A program made the translations under genes and the position numbers. Of a DNA stretch of 64,000 bases, positions 42,341 to 51,154 are shown one piece after another. The first letter of the stretch is position 1, and each line of letters opens with the position of its first letter. The stretch comes from Planococcus salinus. Its GTDB lineage: Bacteria; Bacillota; Bacilli; Bacillales_A; Planococcaceae. Location of the stretch: the NCBI RefSeq assembly GCF_003719725.1, contig NZ_RIAX01000001.1:456250-520249 (forward strand). Reading direction: 5' to 3'. Under the pieces are notes generated by a model. That model did no database searches, had not been told where the DNA came from, and was given only the letters and a program-made list of their open reading frames with translations.

Positions 42341-42679
42341 TCAAACTAACAATTTGTTCTGTTTGTTTTCTTCAGAAATAATCACAAGCCTAGCAATAAT
42401 AAGGATCACAAGGAAAATAAAACAGCTCAAAATAGCATCTCCACTTGCTATTGTGTTTGATGCTATCCACTGAATTCCAATAAACAGATTTACTAAATAC
42501 GAGAGCAAAAATCCACCTAAGGCAATAGAAGTTATGTAGTTTCCAACCAATAACCTCTTACAATCTTTTACTTTGTTCTCATTTCGTATAATGACTGTTT
42601 GTTTCACTTGTTTGATAAAAGCATAGATAAATCCAATAGCAAACAATGCAGCAACCGCATAACCTAGCAAATCATCCAA
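42341..42679 (-). CDS. Three-TM membrane protein, unknown function
   Basis: 112 residues with three hydrophobic segments (about 4-22, 47-70, 78-102) separated by a basic loop (NENKVKDCKRLL). An AAAGGAGAGTGAAGTTTTGG leader precedes the ATG. No family recognised. It is alone on this strand and has its own terminator. Confidence 0.6.
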   Translation of the reverse strand: MDDLLGYAVAALFAIGFIYAFIKQVKQTVIIRNENKVKDCKRLLVGNYITSIALGGFLLSYLVNLFIGIQWIASNTIASGDAILSCFIFLVILIIARLVIISEENKQNKLLV

Positions 42680-42960
42680 AACTTCACTCTCCTTTATATA
42701 TAATTAGATATGTCGATGTTCTACTCTGTTACTTTCTATTTTAACACATACTTCCAAAAACTCTGGTATTTATCTAATTGTCTTCAGAAATTTTATTCGT
42801 TTACTTCCACTAATATGGATAGTATAAAACCGTTCGTAAAAGTACACTTATTCAAACAAAAAGAAGAGAAAAGCTCAACTAGCTTCTCCCCTTCTGGTAA
42901 GTGGTGATATGTTAACTTAGATACCTATTTTATAAGATAATATCTTGCCCGTACCAAGAT

Positions 42961-43122
42961 CTATAATTTGTTGTAATCAATTGTTTCCAGTAAGTCCACT
43001 GTGAGTTCTTTCCTTCTATCTTCAATTCTTTTTACCTTACGAAGTGTTATAACCGAAAGAAAAATTAGCAATATAAATAGATAAACATTTCCTTGATTAT
43101 CTTTTTGAATAATTCTCGCCAT
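42961..43122 (-). CDS. 53-residue single-TM protein
   Basis: A short gene read on the minus strand: ATG at 43122, with AAGGAG eight bases upstream. The product starts with a polar segment (MARIIQKDNQGN), one TM (VYLFILLIFLSVITL) and a basic then acidic tail ending in IDYNKL. The perfect ribosome binding site and clean TM support a real gene. The function is unknown. Copies of the recurring GTAAAAGTACAC motif flank it on both sides (42831 and 43231). Confidence 0.6.
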   Translation of the reverse strand: MARIIQKDNQGNVYLFILLIFLSVITLRKVKRIEDRRKELTVDLLETIDYNKL

Positions 43123-43230
43123 GATATGGTCTCCTTCTTTTTTTACTTGTTATATTCTTTTGTTCCTAATTTTAACATTTCAGCGAATTAAAAAGATAAT
43201 TTAAAGTTCTATGGTTAAGGAACTAAAAAT

Positions 43231-43680
43231 CGTTCTTAAAAGCACACGTTTATGAACGGCTCGAAAAGATCTGAAAACAACTAAAAAAAGCGGTCGTATA
43301 CCTCTCATAATACTCTACAAACGTTCGGGAATTTTTATGCACTTTTACGAAAGGTTTGCAGATATGCTCAATAGAAACAATATTTTAGAAATCACTTCTG
43401 GAACATCGCAAATTTGGCTGCATACGCGTCAGTAGCAAAAAACAAGATAAAGGTCGTCAATTGGAAGCCATGCGAAAAATGGTCGTCAGTGAACGGGGCA
43501 TTTATCGGGAGGAGCCGAAAACATTGCCCGACTCAATTGCCACGAAGCTGCTGATGTCGTGTCCGAGCAACTGAAAACGCGATATCCTGTCGCGCCAGTT
43601 GTATGGTCCACATCCTTTAGACCCAAAAGCGGTCGGCTGAAACGAAATGAGAATAAGCTTTTAAATGTCTCCACCACTAA
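43231..43680. other. Intergenic stretch with decayed sequence
   Basis: It begins with one copy of the recurring intergenic motif (43231-43259). From 43430 the composition becomes GC-richer and several short frames look coding-like (for example EAMRKMVVSERGIYREEPK and RDILSRQLYGPHPLDPKAVG) but are broken by stops and frameshifts. This is probably an old gene fragment of unidentified origin. Confidence 0.4.
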
Positions 43681-43711
43681 ACAGCCATATCCTTTCAAAC
43701 GGATATGGCTG
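43681..43711 (-). terminator. Terminator of the C92-like peptidase gene
   Basis: Perfect 11-base arms CAGCCATATCC and GGATATGGCTG, followed on the minus strand by TTTAG. Confidence 0.8.
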
Positions 43712-43732
43712 CTTTCAGGAAGAACGATCTCA

Positions 43733-44299
43733 TTACAATACCTCCATTACATACTCTTCTTTTTTAACAAGAACAGCTTGTTCCAAAAATGGATAAGCAT
43801 TCATCGCGCCACTGTAGACAAAGTCCAACTCCTTCGCCCGGCAGATATCCATCGGCATCACCAGATTCGCCGGCTTGTCCGATATCTTAATGCCGCCCTG
43901 CAGAAGCGTCTCCGTGACGAATTGGGAACAGAAAAAAGCATTTTTTCTTTCAGATTTCCGGTTCATCATCACACCAAATAACCCTGTGAAATTGTACTTG
44001 AACTGATCCTGGCTTTGTTCCATCATGCGGATGAATTTCATCATTTTGGCATAGCCTTCCGTCGTTACTTCGCAGCGATAAACTGCGCATTGCGCCCGTT
44101 GGAATAACCGGTTGTGCGGGTCTTCTTTTACAAATCCTCCGATAAACGCATTGTCGACGTCTTTTCTGCCAAAACTGTACATGTCACTCAGTTGACGGTC
44201 GAATGACAGCGACACGTGGCTGTAGGAATGCTGTGTATACGTTTGGATTACACGGGACAATGCCGTTTTGGTATCTGTAAATACGATATATACTTCCAT
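43733..44299 (-). CDS. Papain-like YaeF/YiiX (C92/NlpC-P60-type) protein
   Basis: 188 residues. The predicted catalytic His is in TQHSYSHVSLSFD and the Cys in NAFFCSQFVTETLL, so His precedes Cys, the circularly permuted NlpC/P60 order seen in the YaeF/YiiX (C92) group. No signal peptide is present, so it is cytoplasmic. Relatives are suspected to hydrolyse amide or lipid-linked bonds; the substrate is unknown. The AGGAGCAAAGAAC ribosome binding site is good. Confidence 0.75.
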   Translation of the reverse strand: MEVYIVFTDTKTALSRVIQTYTQHSYSHVSLSFDRQLSDMYSFGRKDVDNAFIGGFVKEDPHNRLFQRAQCAVYRCEVTTEGYAKMMKFIRMMEQSQDQFKYNFTGLFGVMMNRKSERKNAFFCSQFVTETLLQGGIKISDKPANLVMPMDICRAKELDFVYSGAMNAYPFLEQAVLVKKEEYVMEVL

Positions 44300-44570
44300 G
44301 TTCTTTGCTCCTCCCGAACTGCCTCTTTGAAGCTCCCTGTTAACTGATCTGTTTTCAGTTTACGGTTATCTCAACTCTGGGGCATCAGACGCTGGACTGT
44401 TTTCTATCAAGACTTGAGTCTTAGACGGCCGACCCGTATGTGCGCGTCACTCTTTTTTAGTCTCTTAATTATAGAAATAAAACCAGTAAATAGCTCTAAA
44501 TATTTTCTTAATTTTTCCTTAAGATATAACGATATGTATTTATTAACCTTTTTCTTTAGCGCAACTAATA

Positions 44571-44607
44571 AAAGCAGCCAGTTTTGATAACTGACTGCTT
44601 TAAGCTG
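44571..44607 (-). terminator. Terminator of the NhaC gene
   Basis: Arms AAAGCAGCCAGTT and AACTGACTGCTTT, one mismatch, then on the minus strand TATTAG. Confidence 0.8.
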
Positions 44608-44615
44608 AAAATTTT

Positions 44616-46001
44616 TTATTTCGCGTGCTTGTAACTTAAGGTCTTTCCACTGAAACCAAACAAAATCGTGATAATTGGCGACAACAGGCAGAAGAACGCA
44701 AACGGCAAATATTCCAATGTGGAAACGCCCAGTACTGTCGTAATGAAAATTCCGCAGACGCTCCACGGTACGAGCGGATTGACAACCGTCCCAGCGTCTT
44801 CCATGACGCGGCTCAAGTTCTTTCCGGCAAGCCCCACTTTGTCATATTGCGGCTTAAAAGCTTGGCCGGTCAGCAAAATCGAGAGATATTGCTCACCGAT
44901 CAAAACATTAATCCCGATTGCTGTGAATGCAGAAGCTGCGATGACGGATGAAACTTTCTTTAACAGGCTTTCAATTTTTGCCAGCAGACATTGCACAATG
45001 CCCAAAGTGAACAGCAATCCGCCCATGCTGAGTGCCAACAGTACCAAAGCGATGGTGAACATCATGCTTTCCATGCCACCGCGTGACAATAAGGCATCGA
45101 TATCCTCGATTCCGGTAGACGACGCAAAACCGCTGAACAAAATTGTGAAGATTTCCCGAATGCCATAGCTCTGATGGAATAAGGAAATTCCTACGGCGGT
45201 GATCGAGCTGACGGCCAGTGTCAGTAAAGCAGGCACTTTGGACAACGTCAACAAAATCAGTATGACTAACGGAATCACTGAATACCAGTGAATCAGCCCC
45301 GTCTCCAGAAGGCCTTCCCTGAAAAGCGCAACATCTTCAAAGCCGGTCTCTGTGGCAGCCGGTGAAAGGAAACCGAAAATGATCAATGTCGCCGCAAATG
45401 CCGGAATGGTCGTCCAGCTCATGTTCCGGATATGTTCGAATAAGTCGACACCAACAATGGAAGAAGCCAGATTGGTGGTATCCGACAAAGGCGACATTTT
45501 GTCACCGAAAAAAGCGCCGGAAACGATGGCCCCTGCTGCAACTGCCAGCGATAAATCGAGCACAGTCGCCATGCCGATAAAAGCGACGCCGGCAGTCGCC
45601 ACGGTAGTCAATGAACTGCCGACTGAGATGCCGATGATGGCTGTAACGACAAATACAATGGCAAAGAAAAAAGTGGAGGAAATCAAGGTGAACCCTCCGT
45701 AAATCAGCGTCGGAATGGTTCCGCTCATCATCCAGCTGCTGATCAATATGCCGATGAAGAAAAACAGGAAAACCGCACTCATGCCGGCTCCCGCTCCGTC
45801 AACCAAGCCTTTCTCAAGGTCACGGTACGGCACTTTTTTCCATAGGCCGTATGCGAATAAAATCAACAGCGAAATCAAAATCGGCAAATGCGGAACAGAT
45901 TCGAATCGGATGATACTGACACTGATGATTGATATGATCAATATGACCAGTGCCATCGCTTCTGCGAAAGCGGGAGAAATAACCGCTTTTATTTGATACA
46001 T
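44616..46001 (-). CDS. nhaC: Na+/H+ antiporter, NhaC family
   Basis: 461 residues with about 11-12 TMs. NhaC hallmarks: GVAFIGMATVLDLSLAVAAGAIVSGAFFGDKMSPLSDTTNLASSIVGVDLFEHI in the first half (positions ~135-190), and LNVLIGEQYLSILLTGQAFKP plus MEDAGTVVNPLVPWSVCGIF in the second. The Asp/Asn/Ser residues in FGDKMSPLSDTTN and DAGTVVNPLVPW are expected to bind Na+ and protons. Export of Na+ (or, in close relatives, malate or arginine exchange) is possible. An AGAAGGAGGAGGTTAC ribosome binding site precedes the ATG. A structured leader with a terminator (46030-46150) precedes it, so expression is likely controlled by attenuation. Confidence 0.9.
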   Translation of the reverse strand: MYQIKAVISPAFAEAMALVILIISIISVSIIRFESVPHLPILISLLILFAYGLWKKVPYRDLEKGLVDGAGAGMSAVFLFFFIGILISSWMMSGTIPTLIYGGFTLISSTFFFAIVFVVTAIIGISVGSSLTTVATAGVAFIGMATVLDLSLAVAAGAIVSGAFFGDKMSPLSDTTNLASSIVGVDLFEHIRNMSWTTIPAFAATLIIFGFLSPAATETGFEDVALFREGLLETGLIHWYSVIPLVILILLTLSKVPALLTLAVSSITAVGISLFHQSYGIREIFTILFSGFASSTGIEDIDALLSRGGMESMMFTIALVLLALSMGGLLFTLGIVQCLLAKIESLLKKVSSVIAASAFTAIGINVLIGEQYLSILLTGQAFKPQYDKVGLAGKNLSRVMEDAGTVVNPLVPWSVCGIFITTVLGVSTLEYLPFAFFCLLSPIITILFGFSGKTLSYKHAK

Positions 46002-46029
46002 GTAACCTCCTCCTTCTTCTGTGAAAATA

Positions 46030-46150
46030 AAAAACTCCGTCCCTTGGAAAGGAACGAAGGTCTCTTCGTGCTGCCCATACGGCCGACAATCCAGTGCACA
46101 ATCATTTCATCTGTCATTCAACTATGTACCGATGGAATCCCCAGCGCGCT
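46030..46150 (-). promoter_or_regulatory. Structured leader with terminator/antiterminator, candidate cation riboswitch
   Basis: On the minus strand an intrinsic terminator stem of 11 pairs with a 3-base loop (CTTCGTTCCTT / AAGGGACGGAG) is followed by TTTTTTATTTT. Its 5' arm can instead pair with ACGAAG just upstream (hairpin ACGAAG-AGAC-CTTCGT), an obvious antiterminator. Further upstream lie conserved-looking GCTGGGGATTCCATCGGTAC, GTGCACTGG and GGCCGTATGGGCAGC. The nhaC context suggests an ion-responsive riboswitch, perhaps of the Na+ class. It carries no T-box, SAM or lysine-box signature. Confidence 0.6.
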
Positions 46151-46331
46151 TATAACAGCATATCGACGTAATAAAAATCCACGGATTCGACTTAAAGTTT
46201 ACCATGCCCGCTAAACCTGTCAAGCCTGTCTGTTGCAGACCGTTGATGCCGAAAAAGAATTGGCGTACACTAATTCAAACAACGCTGTCACCAGTACTCA
46301 GATGACGTGACACAGGAGGAGGAAAAGACAA

Positions 46332-46880
46332 ATGGACAACGCCAAAGAACGGTTTGCATCAACTGATTCCACAGCATTCGATAATCCTTCCAGACCAGCG
46401 CCTCAACAAACATCAATCTCGACAGGAAAAGTTATCCTCGGCACAGTGGCCGCATTGACTGCCGTAGGAGGTTTTTTAGCTGATTGGAATAAAACCCATT
46501 TATTCAATCCCAACTGGCCGCCGCATGCGAAATTCCACGATGCCTGGACCATTACGCTCGGTTCACTTCTCGGAGGCGCAGGCATGTATTTTCTGTTCAG
46601 GGAAAGTTCAGACCGCAGGCAGGATCTCAAGTTGAGCACTCTGCTACCCGGCTTCTTTTGGGCTGCTCAAAGCATCAGCTATGCCTATCCCGGCGCCAAA
46701 GGGCTGCAGGCGGAATTCCCCGACCTCGTCCCTCGCGCCGGCAACATTTGGATCGACGAAAAATTCGCCAGCGCGGCCATGCTGGCTCTCTTGGGATATG
46801 GCTATTTTCTTGAGCAGCCAACAACCCTTTGCAGCTCAACGAAAATGCCGCAGAAAAAATACACCGAAACTCAACAGTAA
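46332..46880 (+). CDS. Membrane protein, possibly DUF6640 family
   Basis: 182 residues: a polar N-terminus of ~30, then TMs at about 33-50, 72-90, 103-120 and 145-162. The segment ADWNKTHLFNPNWPPHAKFHDAWTITLGSLLG is distinctive and recalls DUF6640-type proteins (pattern from memory, tentative). The ribosome binding site is CAGGAGGAGGAAAAGACAA. The function is unknown. It is monocistronic with its own terminator. Confidence 0.65.
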   Translation: MDNAKERFASTDSTAFDNPSRPAPQQTSISTGKVILGTVAALTAVGGFLADWNKTHLFNPNWPPHAKFHDAWTITLGSLLGGAGMYFLFRESSDRRQDLKLSTLLPGFFWAAQSISYAYPGAKGLQAEFPDLVPRAGNIWIDEKFASAAMLALLGYGYFLEQPTTLCSSTKMPQKKYTETQQ

Positions 46881-46899
46881 ATATACTTCAACCTCAACA

Positions 46900-46933
46900 A
46901 GACTGGCTGACGGACTTCAAGCCAGTCTTTTTT
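46900..46933 (+). terminator. Terminator of the 46332 gene
   Basis: Arms AAGACTGGCT and AGCCAGTCTT around a 10-base loop, then TTTTT. Confidence 0.88.
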
Positions 46934-47167
46934 GTATGCTCTTTTTTCAATGCTTCCGCTCCAAGTTTCTCTATCCCATATTTCTGTAAATCTTATTCAT
47001 TTATTCGAATCATAAGTAGCTTTTATGAATTAAACCGAAAGAATCTTAAAAATGGAAACCGGAAGTTCAAATGATTCATTTAACTGAAAATTCTAACTAT
47101 TATGTTGATATTTTGATTTTCTTCCTATATTTTAAAGGAGTGTCATAAATTATAAAGGAGGAATTCA

Positions 47168-48988
47168 ATGAAGAATCGTGGAAGAACGGCCGCATTTCTG
47201 TTTCTCGTTGTGTTTTTGGTCATTGGCTCATTTGCTGGTCCGGTGAGCGCAAAAAATTACGGCTTGGATTACGACGCTTTCAGCGAAGTGGCCACAGCGC
47301 ATGGTGGAATGGTGACTACCGCTCACCCACTGGCATCTGAAATCGGTGCCGATGTCCTGGAACATGGCGGCAACGCGATTGATGCGGCCATCGCCATCCA
47401 ATTTGCTTTGAACGTTGCAGAACCGATGATGTCCGGCATCGGAGGCGGTGGGTTTATGATGGTTCATGACGGCGAGACAGGCGAAACGCAAATCGTCAAC
47501 AGCCGGGAGCGGGCTCCGGCCGGCGCCACACCGGATATGTTCCTTGATGAAAACGGTGAACCGATCCCATTCGATGAACGTTCGACCGGCGGAACAGCTG
47601 TCGGCGTTCCAGGTACATTGAAAGGATTGGAAGAAGCACATTACCGCTGGGGCAGCCAGCCTTTCGAGAAGCTGATCAGCCCAGCCATCAAACTTGCGCA
47701 TAAAGGTTTCCCGATCGACTCCGTTCTTGCGGAAGCGATTGAAGACAATGCGGAGAAACTTCAGCGAAGCGCTGCGGGCGATGTCTTTCTTCCGGACGGT
47801 GCGCCACTTGAAGAAGGCGATGTCCTCGTACAGCCGGAGCTGGCACAAACATTGAAGATGATTCGTGCACACGGTACGGATGTATTCTATGAAGGGGAGA
47901 TCGCTGATGCACTCGCTGCTACGGTGCAGGAATTCGGCGGCTCCATGACTGCTCAGGATTTGGATGATTATGATCTTTCCGTAGACGAACCGGTTTGGGG
48001 TGAATTCCAGGGCTATGACATCGCCTCCATGCCTCCTCCGAGTTCCGGTGGTGTCTTCCTGCTGCAGATGCTCGGTATTCTGGATGGCTTCGACCTGTCT
48101 CAATACGACGTGAAGTCATGGGAGAAATACCATCTTCTTGCAGAATCCATGCATCTTGCCTATGCGGACCGCGCGGTTTATGCCGGAGATCCTGACTTTG
48201 TCGACCTGCCGGTTGCTGGTCTCCTGCATCCCGACTATATTGCGGAACGACGGGCATTGATTGACCTGGATTCGGTCAACGAAAACCCGGAAGCTGGAGA
48301 TCCGTGGCAATACGAAGACACTACACCGGATTATCAGGCGGTTGAACAGCCGGCTGGCGCTGCGCCTGGTGAAACGACCCATTTCTCCGTCGCTGACCGG
48401 TGGGGCAACTTTGTATCCTATACCACAACCATTGAACAAGTATTCGGAACAGGCATCATGGTGCCGGGTTACGGCTTTATGCTGAACAATGAATTGACTG
48501 ATTTTGACGCAGTTCCGGGCGGAGCCAATGAAGTGCAACCTTATAAACGCCCGCTCAGTTCCATGACACCGACCATTGTTTTTGATGAAGTGGGACCAAT
48601 CTTGACAGTGGGCTCCCCAGGAGGTCCGACCATCATCACATCCGTGTTACAGACCATTCTCCATGCCATCGAATATGATATGGAGTTGAAAGAGGCTGTC
48701 GAAGAGCCGCGCATTTATACCAACAACCTGGAATCATACAGCTATGAAGAAGGCATTCCGGCTGAGGTCCTGACTATTTTAAATGAGATGGGTCATTCCT
48801 TCGGTGAAGAATCGACAGTCATCGGCAATGTCCAAAGCATTCAGGTCGACCCTGTGAACGGTGAACTCAAAGGTGTCGCTGACTCCAGCCGAAATGGAGC
48901 CGCAATCGGCGTTGATTGGCATGGTGATAAAGGACATGGACATGGAAAAGGGAAAGGTAAGTGGAAAGAAAAAGGACATAAAAAATAA
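47168..48988 (+). CDS. ggt: Gamma-glutamyltransferase, secreted
   Basis: 606 residues. Sec signal peptide of ~28 residues (AAFLFLVVFLVIGSFAGPVSA). The large subunit shows GNAIDAAIAIQFALNVAEPMMSGIGGGGFMMV and NSRERAPAGATPDMF. Autoprocessing is expected before Thr403 in GETTHFSVADRWGNFVSYTTTIE, and the small subunit has GFMLNNELTDF and VGSPGGPTIITSVLQ. The enzyme hydrolyses or transfers gamma-glutamyl groups of glutathione, glutamine or poly-gamma-glutamate outside the cell. The C-terminus ends in an unusual basic His/Gly/Lys tail (WHGDKGHGHGKGKGKWKEKG) that may bind metal or cell wall. An AAAGGAGGAATTCA ribosome binding site is present. Confidence 0.94.
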   Translation: MKNRGRTAAFLFLVVFLVIGSFAGPVSAKNYGLDYDAFSEVATAHGGMVTTAHPLASEIGADVLEHGGNAIDAAIAIQFALNVAEPMMSGIGGGGFMMVHDGETGETQIVNSRERAPAGATPDMFLDENGEPIPFDERSTGGTAVGVPGTLKGLEEAHYRWGSQPFEKLISPAIKLAHKGFPIDSVLAEAIEDNAEKLQRSAAGDVFLPDGAPLEEGDVLVQPELAQTLKMIRAHGTDVFYEGEIADALAATVQEFGGSMTAQDLDDYDLSVDEPVWGEFQGYDIASMPPPSSGGVFLLQMLGILDGFDLSQYDVKSWEKYHLLAESMHLAYADRAVYAGDPDFVDLPVAGLLHPDYIAERRALIDLDSVNENPEAGDPWQYEDTTPDYQAVEQPAGAAPGETTHFSVADRWGNFVSYTTTIEQVFGTGIMVPGYGFMLNNELTDFDAVPGGANEVQPYKRPLSSMTPTIVFDEVGPILTVGSPGGPTIITSVLQTILHAIEYDMELKEAVEEPRIYTNNLESYSYEEGIPAEVLTILNEMGHSFGEESTVIGNVQSIQVDPVNGELKGVADSSRNGAAIGVDWHGDKGHGHGKGKGKWKEKGHKK

Positions 48989-49009
48989 TAAACAAAAAAA
49001 GCTGTCCTA

Positions 49010-49215
49010 AAGTGGCTGATGTCCATTCCGGCGGACGGGTTCCGCGGGCACGGCTTCTGCCGCTTCACTCACTTCGTTCGCTCCAGTGGCTCCAGCTCGT
49101 GCTGGTCCCGCTGGAAGCGAATCGTGCAAATGACATTTGCACGATTTGTTTGCGACGAAGATAGCGAAGCGATGCAGGAGCACATGTTTGCCCTTCGCCG
49201 CCTGCATTCCCATCA
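49010..49215. repeat. GC-rich dispersed intergenic repeat, long copy
   Basis: GC-rich, palindrome-laden DNA behind ggt, starting GTGGCTGATGTCCATTCCGG and including CCGCGGGCACGGCTTC, CAGCTCGTGCTGGTCCCGC, TCGTGCAAATGACATTTGCACGA and TTTGCGACGAAG...GATGCAGGAG. The last block (49149-49180) recurs inverted at 63793-63823. No coding frame is supported on either strand. This belongs to the class of GC-rich intergenic repeats scattered in Planococcaceae and Bacillus genomes. Confidence 0.7.
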
Positions 49216-49235
49216 ATTAATTTTAATAATTAATG

Positions 49236-49278
49236 AAAGCCGGTGAAGAAAGAGCATTGCTTTTTCTTCACCGGCTTT
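49236..49278. terminator. Bidirectional terminator between ggt and the thiamine operon
   Basis: Perfect 16-base arms, AAAGCCGGTGAAGAAA and its complement; T-rich on both flanks. It serves the convergent ggt (plus) and thiamine operon (minus). Confidence 0.85.
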
Positions 49279-49345
49279 AAATTTATCATTTATTGGACAG
49301 GCGCTTTTTTGAGCTATTTGAGCTTTTGTCAACACAGGCATACAG

Positions 49346-50395
49346 TCATTTCATTGTAAGAAATGCATGCTGGCTTGCTGTGTGAAGATCCCGCCAGATG
49401 CGGTTGATTGCCGACGTTTCCATGACCGCCGACATGCCGAGATGCCGGATCAGTGAATCGGCTGCATCGACTGCTGTGCTCGCCGCTGTTTTACCGGCTG
49501 TGATATATTCCTCCAAAACAAATTCAGTTACTTCTTTCCCAGCCGTATGGTCGCGCCATAAACCGTCCCCTTTTTGGTGAAAATCCTCCACTGCTTCCGC
49601 CATACGACGTTCCTGCTGTTTTATAAGTTTTAGAACAGATTGGTAACGGTCTGATTCGCCAACCGACCAATTTTCTTTATTCGCTTCCATCAATGATTGA
49701 GCTTCTTCGAAAAAATGTTCGCCGATTCCGATGCAGACTGCGGCGAAGGAAGCTACCGAAAACGGGATGAATGGAAAAGTATGTACAGGACCGCCGCAGT
49801 CATTCTGCGGTTCGGCTAAATGGAACGTCCGGTCTTCCGGCACAAACGCTTTTTCAATTTTGATGGTATGGCTTCCGGTGCCTTTCAGTCCAAAAGCGTT
49901 CCAGTCGCAAATCACTTCCACTTGTTCCGGCAAAAAGGCAAAACTGCGCACGCTTTGATCATTTCCGACAAAGGCGTTGGCGGTGAAAAAAGTTGCGTAA
50001 GGAGCACCGCTGCAATATTTCCACTCACCCGTAACTTGATATCCCCCTTCCACTTTCTCGGCAATTCCGCTCGGATAGCCGCTCCCTGCCAGTACGGCTT
50101 CTGGTGGCTGAAACAGTCGCTGCGCCCATTGTTTTTGGATATACGGGGCAAACATCCCACCGCCTGATCCGATGGTGACGAGCCAGCCGAAACTGCCGTC
50201 TATCCGGGAAGCCTGCTGAAATACACCCAGCGCTTCCGGCAAAGACAGCATGCGCCCGCCCCACTCCTTTGGAACAAATAATTTGAACAGCTTTTCTTCA
50301 TGCATGATCTCCAACAGCTCACGGGAAACGGTTCCCTCTTTTTCGGTTCGCATCGATTGGTCTCTGATTATCTGTATCTGGTCCTGCTTGAACAT
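49346..50395 (-). CDS. Acyl-CoA dehydrogenase-fold flavin monooxygenase in the thiamine operon
   Basis: 349 residues. The N-terminal helical domain runs LFKLFVPKEWGGRMLSLPEALGVFQQASRIDGSFGWLVT. The middle beta domain has VTGEWKYCSGAPYATFF (flavin binding) and AFGLKGTGSHTIKIEKAFVPED. The C-terminal helices end INRIWRDLHTASQHAFL, with Arg-Asp and a final His as in HsaA/DszC-type FMNH2-dependent monooxygenases. The catalytic Glu of true acyl-CoA dehydrogenases is not evident, so hydroxylation or oxidation of a small heterocycle is more likely. It is the last gene of the TPP-riboswitch operon, 15 bases behind thiZ, so a role in processing imported thiamine-related compounds is inferred. Confidence 0.82.
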   Translation of the reverse strand: MFKQDQIQIIRDQSMRTEKEGTVSRELLEIMHEEKLFKLFVPKEWGGRMLSLPEALGVFQQASRIDGSFGWLVTIGSGGGMFAPYIQKQWAQRLFQPPEAVLAGSGYPSGIAEKVEGGYQVTGEWKYCSGAPYATFFTANAFVGNDQSVRSFAFLPEQVEVICDWNAFGLKGTGSHTIKIEKAFVPEDRTFHLAEPQNDCGGPVHTFPFIPFSVASFAAVCIGIGEHFFEEAQSLMEANKENWSVGESDRYQSVLKLIKQQERRMAEAVEDFHQKGDGLWRDHTAGKEVTEFVLEEYITAGKTAASTAVDAADSLIRHLGMSAVMETSAINRIWRDLHTASQHAFLTMK

Positions 50396-50410
50396 TTAAA
50401 TGCTCCTTTG

Positions 50411-51154
50411 TCATTCCGTCGTCTTCATCTTCAATACATTGTAGATTTCTTTCTTGCACTGCAAAAATTCTTCGGTCAGCGTGATGTCTTCTTCCCTTGG
50501 ACGCGGGAAATTTACATGGAATTCGCCTTCAATGGTTGCCGGTTTTTCCGACAGCACCAGAATCCGGTCTGCCAAAAACAGCGCTTCTTCGATATTGTGT
50601 GTCACAAAAAGGATGGATCGCTTGTTTTCCTGCCAAATATCCAAAAGCCACCGCTGCATTTCAGAGCGTGTAAATTCATCAAGTGCCGAAAACGGCTCAT
50701 CGAGGCAGATCAGCGGCTGCGGACTTAATAAGCTGCGGATAAAAGCGGCGCGTTGTTTCATTCCTCCGGACAGCTGATGGGGATAGGCTTTCTCGTATCC
50801 TTTCAATCCTGCTTTGTCCATCATTTCCAAAGCCGCTTGCCGTTCTTTTTTTCCTGCCAGCTCGGCGCCAAGCAGGACATTGTCCAACGTAGTCCGCCAC
50901 GGCAGCAAAGAAGGGCTCTGCGGCATATAACTGATCGACCCTTTGCGGCTGTTGATGTTCTTCCCATCGAGCTGTATTTCCCCGCTGTCAGGTGCGTAAA
51001 GTCCTCCGATCAAATGAAACAAGGTGCTTTTTCCACTGCCGGACGGGCCCAGAATCGCCACGAATTCATCTTCATCTATATGAAAAGATAAATTTTTCAG
51101 CACTTCATTGCCACCAAAACTTTTGGACAAGTGATCAACCGAGAGTTTTGCCAT
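50411..51154 (-). CDS. thiZ: ABC transporter ATPase for thiamine precursor (ThiZ)
   Basis: 247 residues from the ATG at 51154, chosen for the upstream GAAGGAGGGGATGAAA. Walker A LGPSGSGKSTLFHLIGG, signature LSGGMKQRAAFIRSLL, Walker B LICLDEPFSALDE and H-loop FVTHNIEEAL are all present. It is most similar in layout to nitrate/taurine/HMP-type ATPases. It powers the ThiX permease and works with ThiY in uptake of hydroxymethylpyrimidine or formylaminopyrimidine. The start overlaps the end of thiX, giving coupling. Confidence 0.92.
   Translation of the reverse strand: MAKLSVDHLSKSFGGNEVLKNLSFHIDEDEFVAILGPSGSGKSTLFHLIGGLYAPDSGEIQLDGKNINSRKGSISYMPQSPSLLPWRTTLDNVLLGAELAGKKERQAALEMMDKAGLKGYEKAYPHQLSGGMKQRAAFIRSLLSPQPLICLDEPFSALDEFTRSEMQRWLLDIWQENKRSILFVTHNIEEALFLADRILVLSEKPATIEGEFHVNFPRPREEDITLTEEFLQCKKEIYNVLKMKTTE

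Noticed and set aside
46010..46160. T-box or SAM/lysine riboswitch before nhaC
   Set aside because: No T-box bulge sequence (TGGNACCGCG type), S-box or L-box core is present; only a generic terminator/antiterminator and unassigned conserved-looking segments remain.
47228..48103. A 291-codon open frame opposite ggt
   Set aside because: It lies inside the well-supported ggt gene, antisense, with no ribosome binding site and a composition (Arg/His/Cys-rich) typical of a shadow frame.
49019..49246. Open frames through the GC-rich repeat behind ggt
   Set aside because: Both strands are open because of the GC-rich composition; palindromes dominate and the same modules recur non-codingly at 63758.
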